From: Novosphingobium pokkalii
GTDB taxonomy: Bacteria > Pseudomonadota > Alphaproteobacteria > Sphingomonadales > Sphingomonadaceae
Assembly (NCBI RefSeq): GCF_014652855.1
Contig: NZ_BMZP01000012.1
Coordinates: 1 to 64,000 of the forward strand
DNA length: 64,000 bases
Reading direction: 5' to 3'
Under the pieces are notes generated by a model that was not told the origin of the DNA, did not search any database, and saw only the letters and a program-made list of their open reading frames with translations. Positions within the stretch are counted from its first letter, which is position 1, and every line of letters starts with the position of its first letter. Shown one piece after another: positions 16,860-25,875 of the stretch. A program made the position numbers and the translations under genes.

Positions 16860-19049
16860 ATGAAACGCATGCGCCAGGCTGTTCCCTTGCTGCTCGCTTG
16901 CGCCGCCCTGGGCGCCAGCGCGGTGCTGCCTCGACCGCAAGCCTACGCCGATGTGCCGAACGATCGCGCCGCCGCGCCCGTGGCCGGGGCGGAATGGCCG
17001 CTGACCGGGGGCGATACCGCCGGCACCTGGTTCTCCTCGCTGGCCGATATCAATGAAACCAACGCGGCCGATCTGGGCTTTGCCTGGTCCTATGACATGG
17101 GCACCGAGCGCGGGCAGGAAGCCACGCCGCTGGTTGTCGACGGGGTGATGTATACCTCGGGCATCTGGGGCAACGTCTACGCGCTCAATGCCGCGAGTGG
17201 CGAACTGCTGTGGCAATACGATCCGCAGGTCGATGGCCAGTGGGGCCGCAATGCCTGCTGCGACGTGGTCAACCGGGGCGTTGCCTATCGGGACGGCGTG
17301 GTCTTCGTCGCGTCGGAAGACGGCCGGCTCCACGCCATCGATGCCAAGACCGGCCAGGCGCGCTGGATCGCCGACACGATCGTCAACCACAAGCAGCCCT
17401 ATGCCTCCACCGGGGCCGTGATCCTGACCAAGGACAGCGTGGTGATCGGCAATGCCGGAGCCGACATCGGCGATGGCGACTTGCGCGGCTATATCTCTGC
17501 CTGGGACATCAGGACCGGTGCGTTCAAGTGGCGCTTCTTCACCGTGCCGCCGGCGCCGGGCCAGCCCTTCGAGCATCCCGAACTGGAACTGGCCGCCAAA
17601 TCCTGGGGGCCGAACCGCGACGGTCGCACCCAGAACGGCGGCACGGTGTGGGACGGGCTGTCCTACGACCCCGTGACCGACCAGATCGTGTTCGGCACGG
17701 GCAATGCCTCCCCCTACCTCCGCTCGGCCGATGGCGTGCGCCACGACGATCTGTTCAACGCCTCAATCATCGCGGTCAACGCGCAGAACGGGCGGATGAA
17801 CTGGTACTACCAGACCACGCCGGGCGACGAGTGGGACTATGACGCGGTCCAGAAGTTCGTCTTCGCGAACCTGCCCGTGGATGGCCAGCCCCGCCGCGTG
17901 GTGATGCAGGCGTGCAAGAACGGTTTTTTCTACACGCTGGACCTGAAAACCGGCAAACTGCTGGCCGCCGATCCGTTCACATACGTGAACTGGGCCAAGG
18001 GCGTGGACCTTGCTACCGGCCGCCCGCTGGTGACCGCGCAGGCCGACTACGCGCGCGAGCCCAAGAACGTCTATCCCTCGTGGGCCGGTGGGCACACCTG
18101 GAACCCGATGTCGTTCAGCCCGCAGACCGGCCTAGTCTACATCCCCGCAATCGATGCCGGCAATGTGCTGCTCAACATGAAGGCCAATGGCGGCTCGCTC
18201 ACCCACCTTGAAGGGTTCTTCTCGTCGGACGGGATTTTCCCGGACGATCTCTATGATCCCGCCGCGCTCAAGCGGGTGTTCGGGCCGCTGCCGGCCAAGG
18301 ACGCCTTGCAGAAGGAGCGCCCTGGCGTGAAGCTGGTGCGCGAAGTGCTGCGCGCCTGGGATCCAGTGGTGAAAAAGGTGGTGTGGGAACACGTTACCTC
18401 GCAAGGCGTGCGCGGCTATGACGGCGGGGTGCTGAGCACGGCGGGCAACCTGGTGTTCCAGGGGCGCGGCGATGGCAGCTTGTGGATCTACAACGCCCGC
18501 ACCGGCGCGCCGATCAAGACGATCCAGACCGGCAGCCACATCATGGCCGCGCCGATGACCTACAAGGTGAACGGCGTGCAATATGTCGCCGTGCAGGCCG
18601 GCTATGGCGGATCGGGCATCACCTTCCCGATCCCGCCGTCGAGCGCGGCCTATGCCCATCGCAACGCCAACCGCATCCTGGTGTTCAAGCTGGGCGGCGG
18701 CGCGGTGCCGGCGCCCGACAAACGGGAGGTTCCGCCCTACCTGCCCCCGCCCCCGTTCAAGGCCACGCCCGCCCTGATCGCGCGTGGGGAGGACAAGTTC
18801 ACCGAGAACTGCTCGCGCTGCCATGTGCTCGGCTCGCCCGGCGTGACGCCCGACCTGTCGCGCCTGCCGCCCGAGGTCCACGCCATGTTCAATGACATCG
18901 TCTTGAAAGGCGCGCTGGCACCGATGGGCATGGCACGGTTCGATGATGTGGTGACAAAAGCCGATGTGGAGGCCATCCATGCCTACCTCATCGACCAGCA
19001 GCGCCAGGGGTACCGGGCGCAGCAGTCTGCCAGGAAAGCGAGCCACTGA
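16860..19049 (+). CDS. PQQ-dependent quinohemoprotein alcohol dehydrogenase
   Basis: This 729-residue periplasmic enzyme oxidises alcohols with pyrroloquinoline quinone and an attached heme c. It has an N-terminal signal peptide (to about residue 30) and a PQQ beta-propeller containing the vicinal cysteines Cys133-Cys134 typical of quinoprotein dehydrogenases. A GDEWDYD block probably carries the catalytic Asp. The C-terminal cytochrome c domain has CSRCH at 651-655 and a likely axial Met near 689. The start follows a GGAAAGAG site. Its position after a TonB receptor suggests oxidation of an imported alcohol. PQQ synthesis genes are not in the window. Substrate specificity (simple alcohols, lignin-derived phenolic alcohols or polyvinyl alcohol) is not resolvable. 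Confidence 0.9.
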   Translation: MKRMRQAVPLLLACAALGASAVLPRPQAYADVPNDRAAAPVAGAEWPLTGGDTAGTWFSSLADINETNAADLGFAWSYDMGTERGQEATPLVVDGVMYTSGIWGNVYALNAASGELLWQYDPQVDGQWGRNACCDVVNRGVAYRDGVVFVASEDGRLHAIDAKTGQARWIADTIVNHKQPYASTGAVILTKDSVVIGNAGADIGDGDLRGYISAWDIRTGAFKWRFFTVPPAPGQPFEHPELELAAKSWGPNRDGRTQNGGTVWDGLSYDPVTDQIVFGTGNASPYLRSADGVRHDDLFNASIIAVNAQNGRMNWYYQTTPGDEWDYDAVQKFVFANLPVDGQPRRVVMQACKNGFFYTLDLKTGKLLAADPFTYVNWAKGVDLATGRPLVTAQADYAREPKNVYPSWAGGHTWNPMSFSPQTGLVYIPAIDAGNVLLNMKANGGSLTHLEGFFSSDGIFPDDLYDPAALKRVFGPLPAKDALQKERPGVKLVREVLRAWDPVVKKVVWEHVTSQGVRGYDGGVLSTAGNLVFQGRGDGSLWIYNARTGAPIKTIQTGSHIMAAPMTYKVNGVQYVAVQAGYGGSGITFPIPPSSAAYAHRNANRILVFKLGGGAVPAPDKREVPPYLPPPPFKATPALIARGEDKFTENCSRCHVLGSPGVTPDLSRLPPEVHAMFNDIVLKGALAPMGMARFDDVVTKADVEAIHAYLIDQQRQGYRAQQSARKASH

Positions 19050-19051
19050 TC

Positions 19052-20419
19052 ATGTCTGCAACCCCGCCGGGCGAAGCGCTTGCCCATTCGCTCAAGCCCC
19101 GCCACGTTGCCATGATCTCGATCGGGGGGATCATCGGCGCGGGCATTTTCGTAGGGTCGAGCGCTGCGATCCATATCGCCGGTCCGGCCGTGCTGCTGAC
19201 TTATGCGCTGTGCGGCACGCTGGTCTTCGTGATCATGCGCATGCTGGGTGAAATGGCCATGGCGCGGCCCGGTGTCGGCTCGTTCACCGGCTATGCCGCG
19301 CTGGGCCTGGGGCCTTGGGCCGGGTTCACCACGGCCTGGCTCTATTACTATTTCTGGGTGATCACCATCGCGGTGGAGGCCATTGCCGGGGCGCAGATGC
19401 TGATGCCGTTCGTGCAGCTACCGATGTGGGCACTGGCCGCGCTGCTGATCGCGGCGATGACGCTGGTCAACCTGTTCTCGGTCAAGACTTATGGCGAGTT
19501 CGAGTTCTGGTTCGCCTCGCTCAAGGTGATCACCATCGTCGGCTTCATGGCCCTGGGCCTTGGCTACATCTTCGGCTTTGGCCCGGGACTGGCGCGGCTT
19601 TCGGCCAATTTTGCCGGGCATGGCGGGGCCTTCCCGGCCGGGGTGGGCGCGATCTTCACCGCGATTCCGGTGGTGATCTTCTCGATGATGGGTTCGGAAG
19701 TGGCGACCATTGCCGCGGTCGAGACCGAAGACCCGGCGCGCAACATCGTGCGCGCGGCGCGCACGGTCACCTTGCGCATCATGTTCTTCTATATCGGTTC
19801 GATCGCGGTGATCCTGGCGATCCTGCCGTGGGACCGCGTGGTTTCTGGGCAATCCCCGTTCGTCGCCGCGCTGTCCATCATCAAGGTGCCGGGCGCGCAG
19901 GCGCTGATCGGCGCGGTGATCTTCACGGCGATCGTCTCGTGCCTCAATTCGGCGATCTACGTCACTTCGCGCATGCTGTTTGAAATGGCGCAGCGCGGGG
20001 ATGCGCCCGCCGCGTTCGGCCGGGTTTCCGCGCGGCGCGTTCCGGCGCTCGGGATCGTGGTCTCGGGCCTGGCCGGCTTTGCCGTTGTGCTCAGTTCGGT
20101 GTTCTCGCCCGACGGGCTGTTCACGTTCCTGCTGCAATCGTCGGGCGCGACGATCCTGTGCGTCTATCTGCTGATCTCGCTCAGCCAGATCGCGCTGCGG
20201 CGCCGGCTGGAAGCGGGGGGCGAGCGCCTGACGGTGAAGGTCTGGGCCTTTCCGCTGGTCTCGTGGACAGCGGTGGGCGGCATTCTCGCCGTGCTGGTGA
20301 TGATGACCCTGATGCCCGACCAGCGCCTGCAAGTGGCGCTGAGCCTGGCGGTGTTCGCCGCCTGCGTCGGCGCGCATTTCCTGCGCAAGCAGCAGGCCCG
20401 CAACGCGCAAGTGGCCTGA
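19052..20419 (+). CDS. Amino acid permease (AAT/APC family)
   Basis: This is an inner-membrane transporter of 455 residues with about twelve hydrophobic segments. The consensus start of the family is visible (HVAMISIGGIIGAGIFVGSS), as is the GSFTGYA block. Closest family types are the GABA, proline and aromatic amino acid permeases of the AAT group. It begins three bases after the dehydrogenase stop, so the two are co-transcribed. The pairing with a TonB receptor and dehydrogenase suggests a dedicated uptake chain, possibly for an amino acid or amine-like product. The transported species is not determinable. Confidence 0.88.
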   Translation: MSATPPGEALAHSLKPRHVAMISIGGIIGAGIFVGSSAAIHIAGPAVLLTYALCGTLVFVIMRMLGEMAMARPGVGSFTGYAALGLGPWAGFTTAWLYYYFWVITIAVEAIAGAQMLMPFVQLPMWALAALLIAAMTLVNLFSVKTYGEFEFWFASLKVITIVGFMALGLGYIFGFGPGLARLSANFAGHGGAFPAGVGAIFTAIPVVIFSMMGSEVATIAAVETEDPARNIVRAARTVTLRIMFFYIGSIAVILAILPWDRVVSGQSPFVAALSIIKVPGAQALIGAVIFTAIVSCLNSAIYVTSRMLFEMAQRGDAPAAFGRVSARRVPALGIVVSGLAGFAVVLSSVFSPDGLFTFLLQSSGATILCVYLLISLSQIALRRRLEAGGERLTVKVWAFPLVSWTAVGGILAVLVMMTLMPDQRLQVALSLAVFAACVGAHFLRKQQARNAQVA

Positions 20420-20522
20420 TCGACTGTTGTAGGCAACCATCCGCCACGGTTCTGCAAACGACATGCTGGCATCGACCAGCGTCTTTGCTTTCATTGGAAA
20501 CCATCGGCTAACGCACGGGCGT

Positions 20523-20593
20523 GGCTGCCGTGCCCTGGCAGCCCTCCCCCGCTGCCGCGCCCGGTGCCCCCCCCTCAATGCGGGCGCGGCAGC
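20523..20593 (+). promoter_or_regulatory. Tandem hairpins with interchangeable arms upstream of DUF885 gene
   Basis: The first hairpin has arms GGCTGCC/GGCAGCC with a 7-base loop. The second has 12-bp arms GCTGCCGCGCCC/GGGCGCGGCAGC with a loop of 19 bases. Arm 2 can also pair with the start of arm 3, so the two folds may be mutually exclusive, as in attenuators. The second stem ends about 20 bases before the proposed start codon. No U-run follows, so control of translation or mRNA stability is more likely than termination. Confidence 0.45.
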
Positions 20594-20613
20594 CCCCCTG
20601 GAATGCACTTGCG

Positions 20614-22467
20614 ATGGATACGCCGATGAACCGCCGTCACATCCTCAAGGCCGGCGCTGCCGGCGCAGGGCTGGCCGCCCTTTCCACCCTGGGCAGCGCC
20701 CGCGCCGCCGCCACTGCACCGGGTGCCGCGCCCGCTGTCGGCAGCGCAGAAGACCAGCGCCTCAACGCCCTGTTCGAGACGATGCTGGCCGATCAGCTTG
20801 CCCATTCGCCGGAAATGGCCACCAGCCTGGGCGTGGACAGTGGCGCCCATGCCGGGGCCAAGGCGCGGCTCGATGATCGGTCGCTGCATGCCTGGGAAAA
20901 TGCCAAGGCCCGCACCGCGCGCGATCTGGCCGCCCTGCGCAAGATCGACGCTGCCAAGCTGACCGGAAACAACCGCTGGAACCTTGCCAGCATTCTCTAT
21001 TCCACCCAACTCAACGACACGATGAACCGCTCGTTCGCCACCGTCGGTTCGCCCTATGTCGTCAGCCAGCTCACCGGCTGCTATCAGCAGATCCCCGATT
21101 TCCTCGATAGCCAGCACACCATCGCCGATGCGGCCGATGCCGATGCCTATCTGTCGCGTCTCGATGCCTTTGCCACCGCGATCGACCAGGACAGCGCCGC
21201 CGTGCGCCACGACGTGGCCGCCGGGGTCATTCCGCCCGATTTCATCCTCGCCAAGGCGCTCACGCAGTTGAAAGCGCTGCGCAACGTGCCCGCCGCGCAG
21301 TCCAACATGGTCGCCTCGATCACCCACCGTACCGCTGCGCAGCACATTGCCGGCGCCTGGGACAAGCGCGCCGAAACCATCGTGGCGCGCCGCGTGCAGC
21401 CCGCACTCGATCGCCAGATCGCCCTGCTCGAAAGCCTGCTGCCCAAGGCGGTCCACACCGCCGGGGTTGCCCGCCTGCCCAAGGGCGAGGAACTCTATCG
21501 CCTGTCGCTGCAAAGCTATACCACCAGCGACATGGCGCCCGACGAGATCCATCGCACCGGGCTGGACCTGATCGCCCAGCAGAGCGCGCAGGCCGACGCC
21601 ATTCTCAAGGCGCAGGGGTACACCCAGGGCACCGTCGGGCAGCGCCTGCGCGCGCTCTATGACGATCCCAAGTTCCGCTATCCCAATACCGACGAAGGCA
21701 AGGACAAGCTGCTGGCCGACCTCAACCGCCAGGTCGAGGCGATGGAAGCGCGCCTGCCGCAGTATTTCGGCACTCTGCCCAAGACCAAGCTCGACATCCG
21801 CCGCGTGCCCAAGGCCACCGAAGCGGGCGCGCCGGGCGGCTATTACCAGAACGGCTCGCTCGACGGCACGCGCCCCGGCGCCTATTACATCAACCTGCGC
21901 GACACCGCCGAAGTGCCGAGCTGGACGCTGCCCACGCTGACCTATCACGAAGGCGTGCCGGGCCATCACCTGCAACTCTCGCTGGCGCAGGAAGCGGGCC
22001 TGCCGACGCTGCGCAAGATCCAGTTCTTCTCCGGCTATGGCGAAGGCTGGGCGCTCTATGCCGAACAGCTTGCGGTGGAAATGGGCGTCTATGAAAACGA
22101 CCCGCTGGGCCATGTCGGCCAGTTGCACGACAGCATCTTCCGCGCCGTGCGCCTGGTGGTGGACAGCGGCATGCACGCCAAGGGCTGGAGCCGCGAACAG
22201 GCGGTGAAGTTCTACACCGATACCATCGGCGATCCCGAGACCATGGCGATCACCGAAGTGGAACGCTATTGCGTGTGGCCGGGCCAGGCATGCAGCTACA
22301 TGCTGGGCAAGCTGGACTGGCTGCGCCTGCGCGACAAGGCGCGCGCGGCGCTGGGCAGCAAGTTCGACATCCGCAAGTTCCACGATGCCGGCCTGCTGCC
22401 GGGCGCGATGCCGCTGCCGGTGCTGGACCAGTGCATCGACGGCTATATCGCTGCGGCGATGGCTTGA
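20614..22467 (+). CDS. DUF885 family metallopeptidase-like protein with Tat signal
   Basis: This 617-residue DUF885 protein belongs to a group related to metallocarboxypeptidases. The N-terminus (MNRRHILKAGAAGAGLAAL) has a twin-arginine signal, so folded export to the periplasm is likely. The zinc-site motif HEGVPGH is present in TYHEGVPGHHLQ, followed by GYGEGWALYAEQLA, which supplies the downstream Glu. The start at MDTPMNRR, or the ATG four codons later, keeps the Tat motif near the N-terminus; an upstream GTG frame is unsupported. It follows the permease by about 190 bases. It could release amino acids or cleave a conjugate for the permease, but the reaction is inferred only from the fold. 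Confidence 0.85.
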   Translation: MDTPMNRRHILKAGAAGAGLAALSTLGSARAAATAPGAAPAVGSAEDQRLNALFETMLADQLAHSPEMATSLGVDSGAHAGAKARLDDRSLHAWENAKARTARDLAALRKIDAAKLTGNNRWNLASILYSTQLNDTMNRSFATVGSPYVVSQLTGCYQQIPDFLDSQHTIADAADADAYLSRLDAFATAIDQDSAAVRHDVAAGVIPPDFILAKALTQLKALRNVPAAQSNMVASITHRTAAQHIAGAWDKRAETIVARRVQPALDRQIALLESLLPKAVHTAGVARLPKGEELYRLSLQSYTTSDMAPDEIHRTGLDLIAQQSAQADAILKAQGYTQGTVGQRLRALYDDPKFRYPNTDEGKDKLLADLNRQVEAMEARLPQYFGTLPKTKLDIRRVPKATEAGAPGGYYQNGSLDGTRPGAYYINLRDTAEVPSWTLPTLTYHEGVPGHHLQLSLAQEAGLPTLRKIQFFSGYGEGWALYAEQLAVEMGVYENDPLGHVGQLHDSIFRAVRLVVDSGMHAKGWSREQAVKFYTDTIGDPETMAITEVERYCVWPGQACSYMLGKLDWLRLRDKARAALGSKFDIRKFHDAGLLPGAMPLPVLDQCIDGYIAAAMA

Positions 22468-22495
22468 TCGAGCGGGTGGCTTGAGGCGTAGCGGA

Positions 22496-22569
22496 GGGCC
22501 CCGGATCAAGTCCGGGGCGACGCCCTCGCTTCAGTAATTTTCGTCGCCCGGGGCTTGACCCGGGGCCCC
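22496..22569. repeat. REP-like inverted pair of palindromic units
   Basis: Two copies of a unit with core CCCCGGATCAAGTCCGGGG (second copy diverged) flank a short A+T-rich spacer in opposite orientation, each with a CGACG tail facing inward. The pair lies between the convergent DUF885 and metallo-beta-lactamase-fold genes. It can form a long stem and may also serve as a bidirectional terminator or mRNA 3' stabiliser. The same unit recurs near 51167-51281. Confidence 0.8.
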
Positions 22570-22584
22570 ACGCGCCGTTTCGGT

Positions 22585-23487
22585 TCACTCATCCCACGGC
22601 GGAATTTCACCCGCGCCCACTTTGCTCGACGTGCCGAGCAGGAAGCCGCCATAGACCTCGGTGGCGTCGGGATAGGCCTTGTTCATGGCCGCCGCGATCT
22701 CTGCCGAGGAATGGCTGGCAGCGCGCGCGGCGACGAACGTCTTGATGTAATCGCGCGTCCAGCCGATCGCGCCATTGTCGTTGGCCACGCCGGGATGGCG
22801 ATGGCCGGCCACCACGGTGACCGGGTGCAGCGCGTCTAGGCGGTCGAGCGTGGCCAGCCACGCGGCATAGCGTTCCGGCGTGTGCTCGCCCAGCCAGACA
22901 TGGACGCCGTTGTAGAGGACGTCGCCCGCCACCAGCGTGTGGCTCTGCGCATCCCACACCACGGTGGAATCGACATGGTCGCCCTGCATCGGGCCGAGCA
23001 CCTGCAAGCGATGCCCTTCCAGATCGATGCTGTCGCCGGTCATCGCCTGGGGCTGCACCGGGCGGCGCGGGGCATTGGTACCCAGTTGCCCGCTCCAGCG
23101 CTTGAACTTGATCGGGATGGAGCGCGCCATGTCGCGCGCAGCCACTGGGTTGGCCACGATCCTGGCATCGGGAAAGGCATCGGCCAGCACGTCCAGCCCG
23201 AAGAAATGATCGGGATGATCATGGGTGATCACGATGGTCTGGAGGTGCTTGCCGCTGTCGAGCACGGCGGCGGCCACGCGATAGGCGTCAGACCGGGCAA
23301 AGGGCACGTCGACCAGCACCGCCTCCTTCTCGCCCTTGATCAGGGTGACATTGGCAAACATGCTGATGGGGCCGGTGGGAATGACTTCGTATTCCAGCGG
23401 CCCAGTGGCGGACTGGGTGGCGGATTGGGCCAGGGCCGGACTGCTCGCCAGCAGCGCTAACGCCAGCGCCATGAAACGCATTTTCAT
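22585..23487 (-). CDS. Metallo-beta-lactamase-fold hydrolase, exported
   Basis: This 300-residue protein has a cleavable signal peptide (to about residue 20, SSPALAQ). The binuclear metal site is intact: HDHPDH (His89, His91, Asp93, His94), His171, Asp189 and His229 (GHRH). These residues fit hydrolysis of a lactone, thioester or similar bond rather than a pseudo-enzyme. A GAGGGAG site precedes the ATG. It is the last gene of the leftward aromatic operon, 13 bases after the SDR. It resembles the MBL hydrolases found beside quinoprotein pathways. The substrate is unknown. Confidence 0.85.
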   Translation of the reverse strand: MKMRFMALALALLASSPALAQSATQSATGPLEYEVIPTGPISMFANVTLIKGEKEAVLVDVPFARSDAYRVAAAVLDSGKHLQTIVITHDHPDHFFGLDVLADAFPDARIVANPVAARDMARSIPIKFKRWSGQLGTNAPRRPVQPQAMTGDSIDLEGHRLQVLGPMQGDHVDSTVVWDAQSHTLVAGDVLYNGVHVWLGEHTPERYAAWLATLDRLDALHPVTVVAGHRHPGVANDNGAIGWTRDYIKTFVAARAASHSSAEIAAAMNKAYPDATEVYGGFLLGTSSKVGAGEIPPWDE

Positions 23488-23500
23488 TGCACGGTCTCCC

Positions 23501-24250
23501 TCAATGCGCGGTCTGGCCGCCGTCGATCACGAACAGTGCGCCGTTGCAGAAGCTGGCGGCGTCGGAACACAAGTGCAGCACGGTGCCCGCCACTTCCTCT
23601 GGCGCCCCGGCGCGGCCGGAAACGTTGTGGGCAAAGAACGCGGCCTTGAAATCCTCGCTGTCGAGCCAGGCCTGGGTCATCGGCGTGGCGATGAAGCCCG
23701 GGGCGATGGCGTTGATGCGGATGCCGCGCGCGGAATATTCCACGGCCGCTGCCTTGGTCAGGCCCACCACGGCGTGCTTGGCGGCCACATAGTGCGACAT
23801 GTTGGGATCGGCGACCAGGCCCGCAACCGACGCGGTATTGACGATGGCCCCGCCGCCCACGCGCAGGAAATGACGGATCTGCGCCTGCATGGCATAGAAC
23901 ACGCCCTTGATATCGACGTCGAAGATCAGGTCGAGGTTTTCGGGCGGCACTTCGTGCAACGGCAGTGGCGGCGGCAGGACGCCGGCGTTGTTGAACGCCA
24001 TGTCGAGCGAGCCATAGGTATCGAGCGACAGGGCGACGAGATCGGCGTGGCTGGCGGGATCGCGCACGTCGGCCTTGTGGAACGTGGCCCGGCCCCCGGC
24101 TTCGGCAATGGCGCGGGCAACGTGGGCGGCCTCCTCGTTCCAGTCACCGATCACCACGGCGGCGCCTTCGCGGGCGAATGCCATGGCGGTGGCCGCGCCG
24201 ATGCCGGTGGCGCCGCCGGTCATGACCACGGTCTTGTTGGAAAAGCGCAT
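23501..24250 (-). CDS. Short-chain dehydrogenase/reductase (classical SDR)
   Basis: This is a 249-residue classical SDR with the cofactor motif TGGATGIG (11-18), NNAG, the catalytic Ser in VNTASVAG and the YxxxK pair in SHYVAAKHA. The acidic residue after beta-2 (GDWNEE) favours NAD over NADP. Its ATG overlaps the flavoprotein stop (TGATG), indicating coupled translation. Within this operon it may oxidise the alcohol made by the VAO-type flavoprotein to a ketone or aldehyde. That role is inferred from context. Confidence 0.88.
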   Translation of the reverse strand: MRFSNKTVVMTGGATGIGAATAMAFAREGAAVVIGDWNEEAAHVARAIAEAGGRATFHKADVRDPASHADLVALSLDTYGSLDMAFNNAGVLPPPLPLHEVPPENLDLIFDVDIKGVFYAMQAQIRHFLRVGGGAIVNTASVAGLVADPNMSHYVAAKHAVVGLTKAAAVEYSARGIRINAIAPGFIATPMTQAWLDSEDFKAAFFAHNVSGRAGAPEEVAGTVLHLCSDAASFCNGALFVIDGGQTAH

Positions 24251-25875
24251 CAGATGATCCCCGATTTGCCCGGCGACAGAATCCCGTTGGGATCGATCGC
24301 GTGCTTGAGCGTGGCGTTGAAGCGGCGGTTCACCTCGCCATATTGCCGGGCCACCAGGTCCATCGAATTGACCCCGGTGCGATAGCTGGCCCAGCCCTGC
24401 GCGCCAAAGCGCACGACGAGATCCTTGTAGCAGGCATCGGCTCGCGCATGTTCGGCGGCGTCGGCCTTGTCGAACAGCAGGGCGATGATGTGGTGCAGGT
24501 CACGCCAGCCGATCGCGTAGGCAGCCGTATAGTCGAAGCCATGGCTTTCGACGATCTGGCGCGCCAGCGCAGTCTGCCGCTCCGCCTCCACCCCGCGCGC
24601 GGCGGCGACCGGAGCGAACCAGGCCAGTCCGCCTCCCGATCCACGCCAGCGCAGAAGGCCGATCTCGTCGAGATTGAGGCCGCCCTGCATCAGCGTCTGG
24701 TGGTGATGGAACCAGGGATTGTCGCCCATTTCGGCGGCGGTAAGCACTTCCCCGCCGCTGGCGGAGAGGCTGGCGCGGATGATCGGCTCCACCCCGGCGA
24801 TGGTCTCGTCGGTGCCATAGAGCGCGAAATAGGTGTTCCACATGCCCAGGCCATTGGCCTTGGCCGCCTTCTTCACGCTGGCATCATCAAGCGGGGCGCC
24901 ATCGGGCACGATCTCGTTGCGCCGCTTGAACATGGCGAGCTGATAGCTCGCGCTCATCATCAGGTTGCAGTTGGCCACCAGGTTCGACACGCGCAGCGGG
25001 CGCATCGCCTCGATGATGCGGGGCACGTCGGCCATCTCGCCGTGCCGCACCATGAACGGCTTGTAGACCGGCGGCCGGGGCATCAGCCACAGGCCCATCT
25101 TGGTGACGATGCCGAAGTTCGACTGGGTGAACAGCCCGTCGAGATAGGGGCCATAGCCCCACTTGAACGCCTGCCACGCCGTGCTGCCCTTGATGCTGCC
25201 CATGCCGGTGCGCATCACCTCACCGCTGGGCAGCACCACTTCCATGCCGCACTGGAACATGAAATGCTCGCCATAGGGCGTGTAGCCCACCCCGCGATCG
25301 AGCGTGTTGCCAACCGGCGAGGCAATCGGGCCAACCGTTGGCACGTCGATCCACAGCGGGATCCTGTTCTCGTCGAGATAGTCCTTGAGCTGCTGATAGG
25401 TAACGCCTGGCTCCAGCAGGCAGGTGCCAAGCTCGGCATCAACCTCAAGAATGCGGTTCATCCGCTTGAGATCAAGCACGACCTGCCCCGGCGTGGCCGG
25501 AGACGTCATGCCATAGCCCATGTTCTTGCCGGTGGAGACGGTCCACAGCGGCTGACGATACTGGTTGGCGATGCGCACGATCGCCTGGACTTCCTCCAGC
25601 GATTGCGGGCAGACCGCGCCCACCGGTTTGTAGCGGTGCGCCGGATCGGGGATATAGGCCTTGTCGTAGGGAGCGACGGCCTCTTCATCGCCGAATACCC
25701 ATTCCGCGCCGACGACGCCGCGAAACGCTTTCATCGCGCCCGCAAAGTCCGCCATGCTGCGCCCCGGCGCAAGCGGCGCCGGGCTGGCGGCGCTCGCGCC
25801 CGTGCCAAGACCGATGCTGGCAGCACCGGCCAGGCCCGCGCCGAGCAGGCCACGGCGATCGAGATCGAGGCTCAT
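24250..25875 (-). CDS. VAO/4-cresol dehydrogenase-type FAD flavoprotein with Tat signal
   Basis: This 541-residue flavoprotein belongs to the vanillyl-alcohol oxidase/p-cresol methylhydroxylase family, which dehydrogenates para-alkylphenols to quinone methides that add water. The family-typical GNTLDRGVGYTPYGEHF block and the C-terminal DPNGILSPGKSGI are clear. The N-terminus (LDRRGLLGAGLAGAASIGLG) is a twin-arginine signal, suggesting periplasmic action. The start follows GGAGGAG by nine bases. It is coupled by a four-base overlap to a cytochrome c, the typical PchF/PchC or eugenol hydroxylase arrangement. Possible substrates are 4-alkylphenols, 4-alkylguaiacols or eugenol-like compounds; which one cannot be read from the sequence. 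The PchF-like covalent-FAD tyrosine was not located with certainty. Confidence 0.88.
   Translation of the reverse strand: MSLDLDRRGLLGAGLAGAASIGLGTGASAASPAPLAPGRSMADFAGAMKAFRGVVGAEWVFGDEEAVAPYDKAYIPDPAHRYKPVGAVCPQSLEEVQAIVRIANQYRQPLWTVSTGKNMGYGMTSPATPGQVVLDLKRMNRILEVDAELGTCLLEPGVTYQQLKDYLDENRIPLWIDVPTVGPIASPVGNTLDRGVGYTPYGEHFMFQCGMEVVLPSGEVMRTGMGSIKGSTAWQAFKWGYGPYLDGLFTQSNFGIVTKMGLWLMPRPPVYKPFMVRHGEMADVPRIIEAMRPLRVSNLVANCNLMMSASYQLAMFKRRNEIVPDGAPLDDASVKKAAKANGLGMWNTYFALYGTDETIAGVEPIIRASLSASGGEVLTAAEMGDNPWFHHHQTLMQGGLNLDEIGLLRWRGSGGGLAWFAPVAAARGVEAERQTALARQIVESHGFDYTAAYAIGWRDLHHIIALLFDKADAAEHARADACYKDLVVRFGAQGWASYRTGVNSMDLVARQYGEVNRRFNATLKHAIDPNGILSPGKSGII

Noticed and set aside
14216..16870. 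Open frame of 884 codons antisense to the TonB receptor.
   Set aside because: No domain or signal peptide; the sense strand encodes an intact plug and barrel.
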